Below are positions 49,886 to 61,203 of a stretch of DNA of 64,000 nt, piece after piece. Within the stretch, counting starts at the first letter, position 1, and each line of letters begins with the position of its first letter. The position numbers and the translations under genes were made by a program. The notes under the pieces were generated by a model. It did no database searches. It was not told where the DNA came from and saw only the letters and a list, made by a program, of their open reading frames with translations. Origin of the DNA: Acidobacteriota bacterium (GTDB lineage: Bacteria > Acidobacteriota > Vicinamibacteria > Fen-336); the NCBI GenBank assembly GCA_011526565.1, contig WYBL01000151.1:62001-126000 (forward strand), given 5' to 3'.

Positions 49886-52044
49886 TCACCGCGGCTCGGG
49901 GGCCGAGGCGAGCTGGCCCACCGGCGAGCGCGCGAGCCCGTGGATGCGGCGGTACTCCTCGGCCGAGGCGAGGATCGTCATCACGTACTGCCGCGTTTCC
50001 GTGAACGGGATGCTCTCGATGAAGTCCTCGGCCGAGATGTCCTCGCGGCCGGCGGTCCACTTGTCGACCCGGTGCGGGCCGGCGTTGTAGGCGGCCAGCG
50101 CGCGCTCGGCGTGGCCGCCGAAGCGCTCGATCATCGCCGCCAGGTAGCGGGTGCCGAAGTCGAGGCTGCGCGCCGGGTCGTGCAGGATCGCGGTGCGGTA
50201 TCTCACGCCCGCCTGGCGCGCCAGCGAGCGGCCCGTGGCGGGCATCACCTGCATCAGCCCGCGCGCCCCGGCGCGGCTGACCGCCTTCGGGTCGAAGCTC
50301 GACTCCTGGCAGATCAGGGCCGCGACCAGCGCGGGGTCGAGGCCGTTCTCGGCCGCCTCCGCCTGCAGCGTCTCGCCGTACTCGAGCGGGAACATCAGCC
50401 GCCACGCCTCGAGCGGGATGTCCTCGGCGCGGGCGCTGATCCACTGCGGCCAGGCCCGCTTCATCGCCACCAGCGAGTTGCGCGGGTTGCCGAGCCGGCG
50501 CTCGATCACCGATAGCGTCGCCTGGCCCTCGGGGCCGAGCGGGCCCGTCAGTTCCTCGCGGGCCTGCTCCAGCCGCTGCAGCAGCAGCAGCTCGCGCAGC
50601 CGCGCGCGCTGCTCGGGCGTGAGGTCGGCCGGCGGCTCGGCCGAGCGCATCACCGGCCCGGCCGCGACCGCGCCGCCCAGCGCCGTCACCGCCTTCTGCC
50701 CGTGGTAGGTGCGGCGGAAGCGCAGCGCGGCCTGCTGCCACAGCTCCTTCGCGCGCGCGCCGTCGCCCGCGGCGTCGTAGGCGCGCCCGCTCCAGTACAG
50801 CAGGCCGGCCGAGCTGCGCGCGTCGGGCCGGCTGCGCGCGACCGGCAGCATCGCCTGGATCGCCTCCTGGTGGCGCCCGGCGCGAAACGCGGCGAGGCCG
50901 ACCTTGGAGGCGGCGCGGTCGGCGTAGCGGCCCTCCGGGAAGCCCTCGAGCAGGCGCTTCCAGTAGGGCAGGGCCTCCTCGTCGCGGGCGTCCTTGGTGA
51001 AGTGGTTGGCGAGCGAGAGCAGCGCCTCCTCGGCCCACGGGCTGCCGGGGAAGCTCGCCACCACCTGCTCGAAGGCCGGCACCCGGGCGTCGCCGCGCTG
51101 CAACCGCGCGAGCAGCCACGCCGCCTCGGCCGCGTGCGGCGAGCCGGCCGGCAGGCCGCGCAGTTGCAGCGCCGCCTCGCGGTCGCGGCCGACGGCGTCG
51201 AGCGAACGCGCCTTGCGCAGCCGCAGCGCCTCCTTCTGCTCGGGCGTCGCGCCCGCGAGTGGCAGCCCCGCGTAGGCGCGGATCGCGCTGCGGTGCTTGC
51301 CGGCGCGGGCCAGCGCGTCGGCCTCGGCGAGACGACGGCCGTAGCGGGCGGCCGGCGTGACCTCCGGCGCGAGGCCCCGGAGGCTGGCGAGCGCGGCGCG
51401 CGCCTGCTTCGCTTCGGCGCTGGCCGGGAACTCGGCGTCGACCAGGTCGAAACGGAGCGCCGCCTCGCGTGGCTGCGCGGCCTGCAACAGGCGGGCCGAT
51501 TCCAGCAGCGCGTGCGGCCGGCGGTCGGGGCAGTCGAGGGCCGCCTTGTCGAGCGCCTCGAGCGCCGCCTCGCGCTGGCCGACGCGGGCGTGCAGCTCGG
51601 CCGCGCGGAACAGCGCGGGGCACTCGTCGGGCCCGGGCACCGCGGCGGCGCGATACGCCTCCGCGGCCTCGCGATCGCGGCCCAGCGACTCGAGCGCGCG
51701 GGCGATGCCGAACCCGGCGACCGGGCCGAGCGTGGTCCGCGCGACGTCGGGGTGGCGCAGCGCCGCGAGACCCGCCTCGTCGCGCCCGAGGTCGACGAGG
51801 CGCAGCCCCGCCTCCAGCCGCAACAGCCCGCCTTCGCGGCTGCCCGTCAGCGCGGCCGCGGCCTTCTCGATCGTCTCGACCTGGGACAGCGCCGGCGCGC
51901 GACGGGCCTGCTCGAGCGCGGCGACGAGCGCACGCTCCGCCTCGGTGCGCGGCTCGGCGTCGACACCCGGGGGGGCGGCGAGCGCGGGCGCGCCGAGGAC
52001 GGCGAAGAGGACCAGCGCGACGGCGCGGGGCGGGCCCGCCAACC

Positions 52045-52048
<4 letters not shown>
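49886..52048 (-). CDS. Soluble lytic murein transglycosylase (Slt-type)
   Basis: This 720-residue periplasmic enzyme cleaves peptidoglycan glycan strands. It has a signal peptide ([16 protein letters not shown]), about 500 residues of TPR-like superhelix (repeats such as [29 protein letters not shown]) and a C-terminal SLT domain. The SLT domain has catalytic Glu in [28 protein letters not shown] and the [12 protein letters not shown] motif. GTG start overlaps the GAF-protein stop (GTGA). It is close in size to E. coli Slt70 plus extra TPR turns. Confidence 0.93.
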
Positions 52049-53301
<1,253 letters not shown>

Positions 53302-53416
53302 CGAAGTTCCCCGCTGAGGCTACAAACCTCGTGTTGACCGCAATTTACGCAGTGTCCGATTATCCGGCCCGCTCTCCCGGCTGTCAATCCTCGGCCGCTT
53401 CGATAGAGTGGCGGCG

Positions 53417-54187
53417 ATGCCCACGCACCCCCTGCGGCCGGTCCTGCGCAAGCTGTACCGGCGGCTCCACGTGGTCCAGGGGCCGTCGGGCTGGTGGCCG
53501 GGGGAGAGCGGGCTCGAGATCGCCCTCGGCGCGATCCTGGTCCAGCACGCTCCGTGGGCCGGCGCGGCGCGCGCCCTCGACCACCTGCGGGCGGCCGGCG
53601 TGCTCCACGACACGCACGCCCTGCGCGCCCTCTCCCCGGCGCAACTCGAGGCCCACGTGCGACCGGCCGGGACGTTCCGGGTCAAGGCCCGGCGCGTGCG
53701 CGCGTTCCTCGACTGGCTGCACCGCGAGCACGCGGGCGACGCCACGCGGCTGCGCGACGTGCCGGGCGACGAGCTGCGGGCGGCGCTGCTGAGGGTGCCG
53801 GGGATCGGCCCCGAGACCGCGGACGCCATCGCCCTCTACGCCGCCGGCCACCCGTTCTTCGTGATCGACGCCTCGACGCGCCGCCTGCTGGCCCGGCTCG
53901 GGCTGGCCGCGCCCGACGCGACCTACGAGGAACTGCAGGCCCTGTTCCACGCGGCGCTGCCGCGCGAGGCGCCGCTCTTCAACGAGTACCATGCCCAGAT
54001 CGTGCGCCACGGCCAGGAGTGGTGCCGCGCACGGCCGCGGTGCGAGACCTGCCCGCTGCGAAAGGAGTTCGGATGCACGTTCGCCCTCACCTCGTCGCCC
54101 TCATCGCCTTCGGCCTTGCCGCGCCCGGCGCGGCGGCCCAGGCGCCGGACTTCTGGAAGCACTGGGGCGACGGGCAGGCCGAGATGA
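53417..54187 (+). CDS. Endonuclease III-family (HhH-GPD) base-excision protein, C-terminus overlapping next gene
   Basis: About 220 residues form a COG2231-like endonuclease III relative: helix-hairpin-helix LLRVPGIGPETADAIALYAAG, catalytic Asp in FVIDASTRRLLARLG and an iron-sulfur cluster loop WCRARPRCETCPLRKEFGC (C-x5-C-x2-C-x7-C). The Lys of bifunctional enzymes is Glu (GPETAD), as in monofunctional glycosylases. ATG 53417 was preferred to GTG 53408. Past the last Cys the frame continues 36 residues of Ser/Pro/Arg-rich sequence out of frame with the next gene's signal peptide; this 115-base overlap is abnormal and suggests loss of the original stop near 54073. Confidence 0.85.
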   Translation: MPTHPLRPVLRKLYRRLHVVQGPSGWWPGESGLEIALGAILVQHAPWAGAARALDHLRAAGVLHDTHALRALSPAQLEAHVRPAGTFRVKARRVRAFLDWLHREHAGDATRLRDVPGDELRAALLRVPGIGPETADAIALYAAGHPFFVIDASTRRLLARLGLAAPDATYEELQALFHAALPREAPLFNEYHAQIVRHGQEWCRARPRCETCPLRKEFGCTFALTSSPSSPSALPRPARRPRRRTSGSTGATGRPR

Positions 54188-54972
54188 ACGGCTACCGCCT
54201 GGTCCAGCCGCGCTACGGCGCGACGCGGGCCGGGCAGGCCGTGCTCGTCTACGTGACCGAGGACTTCACGGAGTCGACCCGGGTCAAGGCCGATCCCGGC
54301 AAGCACCCGGACTCGGACGTGTTCCCGGTGCTGAAGCTCAACGCGGTGCGCCAGTTCCGCACGGGCGTCTACGACTACTCGCTGATGACCTCGGTGTTCG
54401 CGCGGGTCGCGCCCGGCTTCGCGCCGGCCAAGGTCAGCTTCAGCAGCCAGGAGTGGTGCGGCCACGTCTACCACCACGTCACGCCGCGAGCCGGCCGCGT
54501 GGCGGGCCTGTTCCACTCGTACTTCGACGGCGAGGCCGACGGCCGCGACGACCTGCCGCTGCCGGCGGGCGGCGTGTTCGAGGACGCGCTGCCGGTCCTG
54601 CTGCGCGCGTGGGCCGGGGAGTTCGTCGCGAAGGGCGCGTCGCGCGAGGTGCCGCTGCTGCCGAGCCTGCAGCGCGCCCGGCTCGAGCACAAGCCGCTCG
54701 CGTGGACGACGGCCACGATCTCGCGCGCCGCGGCTCCCGCGAACGTGACCGTGCCAGCGGGGAAGTTCGACGCGTGGCGCTACACGGTGCGCGAGGCCGG
54801 CGGGCGCGAGACGACGTACGACGTCGAGGCCGCGAGCCCGTACCGCCTGCTGCGCTGGACCGGGCCCGGCGGCGAAGTCGCGGAGCTGCTCGGCAGCGAC
54901 CGCATGGCCTACTGGCAGATGAACGGCCCCGGCGGGGAAGCGGCGCGGAAGCGGTTCGGCCTGAAGCCCTGA
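54073..54972 (+). CDS. Secreted protein of unknown function
   Basis: This 299-residue protein starts at ATG 54073 with AAAGGAG 5-11 bases upstream. It has a signal peptide (HLVALIAFGLAAPGAAAQA). The mature part has FWKHWGDGQAEMNGYRLVQPRYGATRAGQAVLVYVTEDF, then VFPVLKLNAVRQFRTGVYDYSLMTSVF and SSQEWCGHVYHHV, giving a beta-rich fold. Related sequences are widespread but uncharacterised as far as I can tell. The stop overlaps the next start (TGATG). It is possibly an envelope-stress or lipid-associated protein; no motif decides. Confidence 0.75.
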   Translation: MHVRPHLVALIAFGLAAPGAAAQAPDFWKHWGDGQAEMNGYRLVQPRYGATRAGQAVLVYVTEDFTESTRVKADPGKHPDSDVFPVLKLNAVRQFRTGVYDYSLMTSVFARVAPGFAPAKVSFSSQEWCGHVYHHVTPRAGRVAGLFHSYFDGEADGRDDLPLPAGGVFEDALPVLLRAWAGEFVAKGASREVPLLPSLQRARLEHKPLAWTTATISRAAAPANVTVPAGKFDAWRYTVREAGGRETTYDVEAASPYRLLRWTGPGGEVAELLGSDRMAYWQMNGPGGEAARKRFGLKP

Positions 54973-56780
54973 TGGAGCGCCTGCTCGCGTTCCTCGCGCG
55001 CCCGCGCTCGCCGGGGCTGCTGGCGGCGCTCGCGATCGCGCTGAGCCTGCCCGCGCTTTCGCTCGGCTTCCAGCTCGACGACCACTACCTGCGCCTCGCG
55101 CTGGGGCGGCCCGCGCTCGAGGTCGCGTGGCAGCGCTCGCCGCTCGACGCGTTCGCGTTCTTCCGCGGCGAGCCGGGGTTCACTCATGCCGCGCGCGATG
55201 CCGGCAGCGTGCCGTGGTGGGTCGACGAGCGCCTGAAGCTCGCGTTCGCGCGGCCGCTGTCGGGCCTGACCCACGGCCTCGACTTCGCGCTGTGGCCCGG
55301 CTCGCCGGTCCTGATGCACACCCACTCCTTGCTGTGGCTCGGCCTGTGCGTGGCGGCCGGGGCGCTGCTGTTCCGCGAACTCGACCTGCCGCCGCCGGCC
55401 GCGGCGCTGGCGGCGCTGGCGTTCGCGCTCGACGACGCGCACGGCACGCCCGCCGCCTGGATCGCCAACCGCAACGCGCTCGTCGCCACGGCGTTCGCCC
55501 TGCTGGCGCTGGTCGCCCACCACCGCTGGCGCGCGCGGGGCTGGCGTCCCGGGGCGCTGCTCGCGCCTGCCTCGCTGCTCCTCGGCCTGCTCGGGGGCGA
55601 GGTCGCGGTGGCCGCCGGCGCCTACCTGCTCGGCTACGCGCTGTTCGTCGACCGCGCGCCGCTGCGGGCGCGGCTCGTGTCGCTCGTGCCGTGCGGCGCC
55701 GTGTCCCTGGCCTGGGCGCTCGCGTACCGCGGCCTCGGCTACGGCACCGCGCATTCGACGCTCTACGTCGATCCCGGCGCCACGCCCGGCCCCTTCCTCG
55801 AAGCGTTCGTGCGACGGGCGCCCGTGCTGTTCTTGGGTCAGTGGACGCTGCCGGCCGACTTGAACGGGCTGATGTCGACGGCGGCGCAGCGCGGGTACTG
55901 GCTCGCCGGCGTGGCTGTGGTGATCGCGGTCGGCGCGCTGCTCGCTCCGCTTCTGCGCCGCGACGCCCACGCCCGCTTGTTCGCGACCGGCATGGCGCTC
56001 TCGCTGGTGCCCGCCGCGGCGACGTTCCCGAGCAACCGGCTGCTGATGCTCGCCGGCGTCGGCGGGGCCGGCCTGCTCGGGCTGTGGCTGGCGCAGTGGC
56101 GGGACCTGCCGCCCGAGGGCTCGGCAGGGCGCGTCGTGCGGCGGGTGGCGCTGGGCCTCGCGCTCCTCTTCCACTTCGCCCTCGCGCCGCTGGGCCTGCT
56201 CGGCGCGGCCGACGGCGTGCGCATGCTCGGCGGCGTGCCGACCGGCGCCGTCGCTTCGCTGGGCCCGGACCTCGGCGGGCGCCACCTGCTGATCGTACAG
56301 GCGCCGAGCGCGTTCCTCGCCGGGCAGAGCCTGCTCGAGCGCACGCTGGCCGGTGCGCCGGCCGTGGCGCGGGCCCACGTGCTGGCCTCGGGACTGGGCC
56401 CGCTGAGCGTGACCCGGCTCGACGCGCGGACTCTCGAGGTCGCGCCCGAGGGCGGCTACATGGCGGAGGCGGGGAGCCTCGGCCGCGACGGCGCGCCGCC
56501 GCAGCCGCTCGACCCGCACCACATGCTCGGCATCTTCGACCGGCTCTACCGCGTCGAGCCGTTCGCCGTCGGCGCCCGGGTGGAACTCGGCGGCTTCGAG
56601 GCGGAGATCGTCGAGGCGACGGCCGACGGCCGCCCAGCGCGCGTGCGCTTCACCTTCGACGCGGCGCTCGAGGACGATCGCCACGCCTGGCGGAGCTGGC
56701 GAGCGGGGGAGTTCGCGCCTTTCGAGTTGCCCGCCCCGGGCCAGACGGTCGTGCTGCCCTCGCCCCGCGTATTCCCGTAG
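54972..56780 (+). CDS. Multi-pass membrane protein, possibly GT-C-type glycosyltransferase-like
   Basis: This 602-residue protein has about ten membrane segments in residues 10-420 (LLAALAIALSLPALSLGF, LLWLGLCVAAGALLF, ALLAPASLLLGLLGG and others). The first loop carries FQLDDHYLRLALG, an acidic DD pair just after TM1 as in GT-C glycosyltransferases. The C-terminal 170 residues are soluble and beta-rich. It is coupled to the secreted protein upstream (TGATG). Substrate and direction are unknown; a polyprenyl-linked sugar transferase is one possibility. Confidence 0.65.
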   Translation: MERLLAFLARPRSPGLLAALAIALSLPALSLGFQLDDHYLRLALGRPALEVAWQRSPLDAFAFFRGEPGFTHAARDAGSVPWWVDERLKLAFARPLSGLTHGLDFALWPGSPVLMHTHSLLWLGLCVAAGALLFRELDLPPPAAALAALAFALDDAHGTPAAWIANRNALVATAFALLALVAHHRWRARGWRPGALLAPASLLLGLLGGEVAVAAGAYLLGYALFVDRAPLRARLVSLVPCGAVSLAWALAYRGLGYGTAHSTLYVDPGATPGPFLEAFVRRAPVLFLGQWTLPADLNGLMSTAAQRGYWLAGVAVVIAVGALLAPLLRRDAHARLFATGMALSLVPAAATFPSNRLLMLAGVGGAGLLGLWLAQWRDLPPEGSAGRVVRRVALGLALLFHFALAPLGLLGAADGVRMLGGVPTGAVASLGPDLGGRHLLIVQAPSAFLAGQSLLERTLAGAPAVARAHVLASGLGPLSVTRLDARTLEVAPEGGYMAEAGSLGRDGAPPQPLDPHHMLGIFDRLYRVEPFAVGARVELGGFEAEIVEATADGRPARVRFTFDAALEDDRHAWRSWRAGEFAPFELPAPGQTVVLPSPRVFP

Positions 56781-56824
56781 GACCCGCGGCGGCGGGGCGG
56801 GTGCTACACTGGTCGTGCACATCC

Positions 56825-57187
56825 GGGGGCGTCCTGGTTTCGACGAGAACTGTGACCCCGGAAGGAGCAGGCCGAGCGTGCCTCCCGGCTCGTAAATCCG
56901 GTTGGAAACCATACCTGCCAACGACAACGTTGCGCTGGCCGCCTAGTTAAAACCTAGGCGACCCGTTCTGCCGGGGCCTCGCCCGTGGGACCTGGACAGA
57001 ACGTCACTAATGCGGGCTGGCCCAGAACCTTCGGTCCGGAGGCGAAAGGGCGAGATCAATCGGACTAGCTTCCGCCGGTTTGGTCCGGCCTTCACGGCGG
57101 GAGCGAAACAACAGGCCGGGCTAAGCCTGTAGCCGCCTTCCGTAGGCGCGTTTTCGGACGCGGGTTCGATTCCCGCCGCCTCCACCA
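56825..57187 (+). ncRNA. ssrA: Transfer-messenger RNA (tmRNA), tag ANDNVALAA
   Basis: Its tRNA-like ends pair (GGGGGCG at the 5' end with CGCCTCC at the 3' end, then A and encoded CCA), and the T-arm is CGGGTTCGATTCCCG. The tag reading frame resumes at 56917 and reads Ala-Asn-Asp-Asn-Val-Ala-Leu-Ala-Ala then TAG (56944), the usual A-x-x-x-LAA proteolysis tag. Pseudoknot-like GC-rich segments follow. It rescues ribosomes stalled on broken mRNAs together with SmpB. A TACACT box at 56805-56810 could be the promoter if a short 5' leader is removed. Confidence 0.97.
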
Positions 57188-57188
57188 A

Positions 57189-57209
57189 CCCCGCCGCTTT
57201 GCGGCGGGG
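57189..57209 (+). terminator. Strong hairpin just after tmRNA
   Basis: A perfect 9-bp stem, CCCCGCCGC with GCGGCGGGG, and TTT loop begin 2 bases after the tmRNA CCA. No T-run follows, so it may act as a processing or stability hairpin as much as a terminator. Two more TTC-loop hairpins (near 57241 and 57355) fill the GC-rich stretch up to 57400, where I see no gene. Confidence 0.6.
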
Positions 57210-57401
57210 TGGTGAAGGCGCCCGGCAACGGCTGCTCGGGCGCTCCCTTCGGGAGCGACCGAGGAGGCGATCCCCGCCGCCTCTTCATTATTGAAAGTTC
57301 ACCGCGGCGGGTCGCTTCGCTCCCGCCGGCGACTTGCACCGCGTGGGGGCGGGCGGCGGCGCCTTCGGGGCGCCGACGGCCGGCCGCACGGCGAGGCCCC
57401 T

Positions 57402-57437
57402 CCTTACCGGCGTATCATGTTCTTACTGGAGGTAAGG
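57402..57437 (+). promoter_or_regulatory. Candidate promoter/operator of the VapBC operon
   Basis: An inverted repeat, CCTTACC (57402-57408) and GGTAAGG (57431-57437), brackets a TATCAT box (57413-57418) and the GGAGG ribosome site. AbrB-type antitoxins repress their own operons by binding such palindromes over the promoter. Confidence 0.4.
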
Positions 57438-57673
57438 TGCCGACGGCGACCGTGACCAGCAAGGGGCAGGTGACCGTGCCGCGTCAGATTCGCGAGGTGC
57501 TGCGGATCGGGCCTGGGGATCGCATCGATTTCGTCGTGTCCGCGGGCGGCGAGGTGGTCGTGCGGGCGGCGACGGTCGACGTGAGCATGCTCAAGGGACT
57601 GCTCAAGCGCCCGGGGCGCAAGCCGGTCAGCTTGCGGGAGATGGAAGAGGCGATCGGGACGGGGCGCAGGTGA
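57437..57673 (+). CDS. vapB: AbrB/SpoVT-type antitoxin
   Basis: A 78-residue protein with the swapped-hairpin AbrB motif TATVTSKGQVTVPRQIREVLRIGPGDRIDFVV in residues 3-34, then a C-terminal toxin-binding tail (VDVSMLKGLLKRPGRKPVSLREMEEAIGTG). GTG start with GGAGG 4 bases upstream. The stop overlaps the toxin start (GTGA), the usual tight antitoxin-first pair. The N-terminus should bind the operator inverted repeat upstream. Confidence 0.9.
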   Translation: MPTATVTSKGQVTVPRQIREVLRIGPGDRIDFVVSAGGEVVVRAATVDVSMLKGLLKRPGRKPVSLREMEEAIGTGRR

Positions 57674-58065
57674 TCGGGCTCGACACCAACGTCCTCGTCC
57701 GTTACCTCACCCAGGACGACCCGGCCCAGAGTCGGCGCGCGAACGCGCTGGTCGCAGACGCCGTTTCCGCCGGCGAACGTCTCTACGTCAGCGCCGTGGT
57801 GCTGTGCGAACTGGTCTGGGTTCTCCGCCGGGCGTACGGGTTCGACCGCGGGGAGGTGGCGCAGGCCCTGACTCAGGTGCTGGCCACCGCGCAGTTCGAG
57901 TTCGAGAGCAAGGACTCGTTGATCGCCGCCCTGGCGGCCTACGCGGCCGGGGAGGCCGATTTCGCGGATCACGTGATCGGCCAGCAGGGCGTCGAGGCGG
58001 GTTGCCTTCACACGGTCACCTTCGACCGCGCGCTCAAGGGCGTGCCTGCCTTCCGCGTCCTCTGA
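57670..58065 (+). CDS. vapC: PIN-domain toxin (VapC family)
   Basis: This 131-residue PIN ribonuclease has acidic residues in IGLDTNVLVRYLTQDD (Asp5), CELVWVLRRAY (Glu47), EADFADHVIG (Asp99) and FDRALK (Asp118), forming the Mg2+ site. VapC toxins cleave tRNA or rRNA and are neutralised by VapB. It is overlapped with its antitoxin gene. Its location right after tmRNA, a ribosome-rescue gene, may be chance. Confidence 0.92.
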   Translation: MIGLDTNVLVRYLTQDDPAQSRRANALVADAVSAGERLYVSAVVLCELVWVLRRAYGFDRGEVAQALTQVLATAQFEFESKDSLIAALAAYAAGEADFADHVIGQQGVEAGCLHTVTFDRALKGVPAFRVL

Positions 58066-58119
58066 TCGCCCGCATTACACTAGCGGACTGGCCGAGCCGG
58101 CCGTCTCTTCCGAGGGAAC

Positions 58120-59928
<1,809 letters not shown>

Positions 59929-59940
59929 CGTCCGCGCTTC

Positions 59941-61119
59941 GTGCCGCCGCCCTCCGCCTCGCGCCCCGGCCTCTACGTCCACGTCCCGTTCTGCGCGCAG
60001 GTCTGCCCCTACTGCGACTTCTCGGTGCTGCGCGGCGGCGAGCCGGCGCGGCGGCGCTATGTCGAGCACCTGCTGGCCGAGGTCCCGCTCGCGGCCGCGG
60101 ACTGGAGCGACCCCACGCCGTTCGACACCGTCTACTTCGGCGGCGGCACGCCGTCGATCCTGCCCGCCGCGGAGCTCGTGCGCGTGCTCGAGACCTGTCG
60201 CCGGCACCTGCCGCTGGTGGACGAGCCGTGGACGTGCCTCGAGGCCAACCCGGAGGACGTGACGCCCGAGAGCTGCGCCGAGTGGCGCGGGCTGGGCGTG
60301 CGCATGCTCTCGCTCGGCGTGCAGTCGTTCGACGACGCGGCCCTGCGCTTCCTGGAGCGCGCCCACGACTCCGGACGGGCGCGCGCGGCGGTCGAGACCG
60401 CGCTGGCGGCCGGTTTCGCGACCGTCTCGGTCGACCTCATCTACGGCCTGCCCGACCAGGACGAAGCCGCCTGGCGCCGCCAGCTCGAGGCCCTGGTGGC
60501 GCTCGCGCCGGACCACGTCTCCTGCTACCAGCTCACGATCCACCCGCGGACCCGCTTCGGCGTCGCCGCCGCGCGCGGCAAGCTGCGCGAGCTGCCCGAC
60601 GAGCGCCAGGCTGCGCTCTTCGAGCTGACGCATCGCTTCCTCGCCGACGCCGGCTGGCCCGCCTACGAGGTCTCCAACTTCGCGCGCGGCCCCGAGCACC
60701 GCTCGCGCCACAACCGCAAGTACTGGGACCACACGCCCTACCTCGGCCTCGGCCCCTCGGCGCATTCGCTCGCTGTCGCGACGCCGACGTCGGCGCGCCG
60801 CTTCTGGAACGAGCTGCGCACGCCGCACTGGGAGCGCCGCCTGGCGGCGGGGGAGCGCCCGCTCGAGGGCGAGGAGCGCCTCGGTCCCCGCGAGCTCGCG
60901 ACGGAAGCCCTGATGCTCGGCCTGCGCACGGCCGAAGGCGTCGACCTCGACGCCTTCACCCAGCGCTACGGCTTCGACCTCGAGGCCTCGAACGCGCCGC
61001 TGCTGGTCGAACTCCAGGCCTCCGGCCAGCTCGTCCTGCGGGACCGCCGCCTGGTCCCGGCCCTCTCGGGCCTCGCCGTCGCCGACGGCCTCGCCGCCGC
61101 CTTCACCCTGCCGGGCTGA
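59941..61119 (+). CDS. hemW: Radical SAM HemW-like protein (heme chaperone)
   Basis: This 392-residue protein has radical-SAM cluster motif CAQVCPYCDF (CxxxCxxC, with the extra aromatic-C-D of HemW), FGGGTPSIL, NPEDVTPE and the HemW/HemN C-terminal signature RSRHNRKYWDHTPYLGLGPSAHS. HemW proteins bind heme and are now viewed as heme-insertion chaperones and not as coproporphyrinogen oxidases. It lies directly downstream of lepA, the common arrangement in many bacteria. GTG start. Confidence 0.94.
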   Translation: MPPPSASRPGLYVHVPFCAQVCPYCDFSVLRGGEPARRRYVEHLLAEVPLAAADWSDPTPFDTVYFGGGTPSILPAAELVRVLETCRRHLPLVDEPWTCLEANPEDVTPESCAEWRGLGVRMLSLGVQSFDDAALRFLERAHDSGRARAAVETALAAGFATVSVDLIYGLPDQDEAAWRRQLEALVALAPDHVSCYQLTIHPRTRFGVAAARGKLRELPDERQAALFELTHRFLADAGWPAYEVSNFARGPEHRSRHNRKYWDHTPYLGLGPSAHSLAVATPTSARRFWNELRTPHWERRLAAGERPLEGEERLGPRELATEALMLGLRTAEGVDLDAFTQRYGFDLEASNAPLLVELQASGQLVLRDRRLVPALSGLAVADGLAAAFTLPG

Positions 61120-61132
61120 GAATCGAACCGGA

Positions 61133-61203
61133 CCATGAAGAGGACTTCATGGACCATTGGAATGGCGTCTGTGCCGTGGTAAGTCCATGCTATAAATTGA
61201 CTT
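61133..61203 (+). promoter_or_regulatory. Operator-like palindrome and TATAAA box before the Fic gene
   Basis: CCATGAAG-AGGA-CTTCATGG is a perfect 8-bp inverted repeat (61133-61152). TATAAA at 61191-61196 lies 7 bases before the GTG, so a transcript could begin at or next to the start codon (leaderless). No -35 element is clear. Confidence 0.4.
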
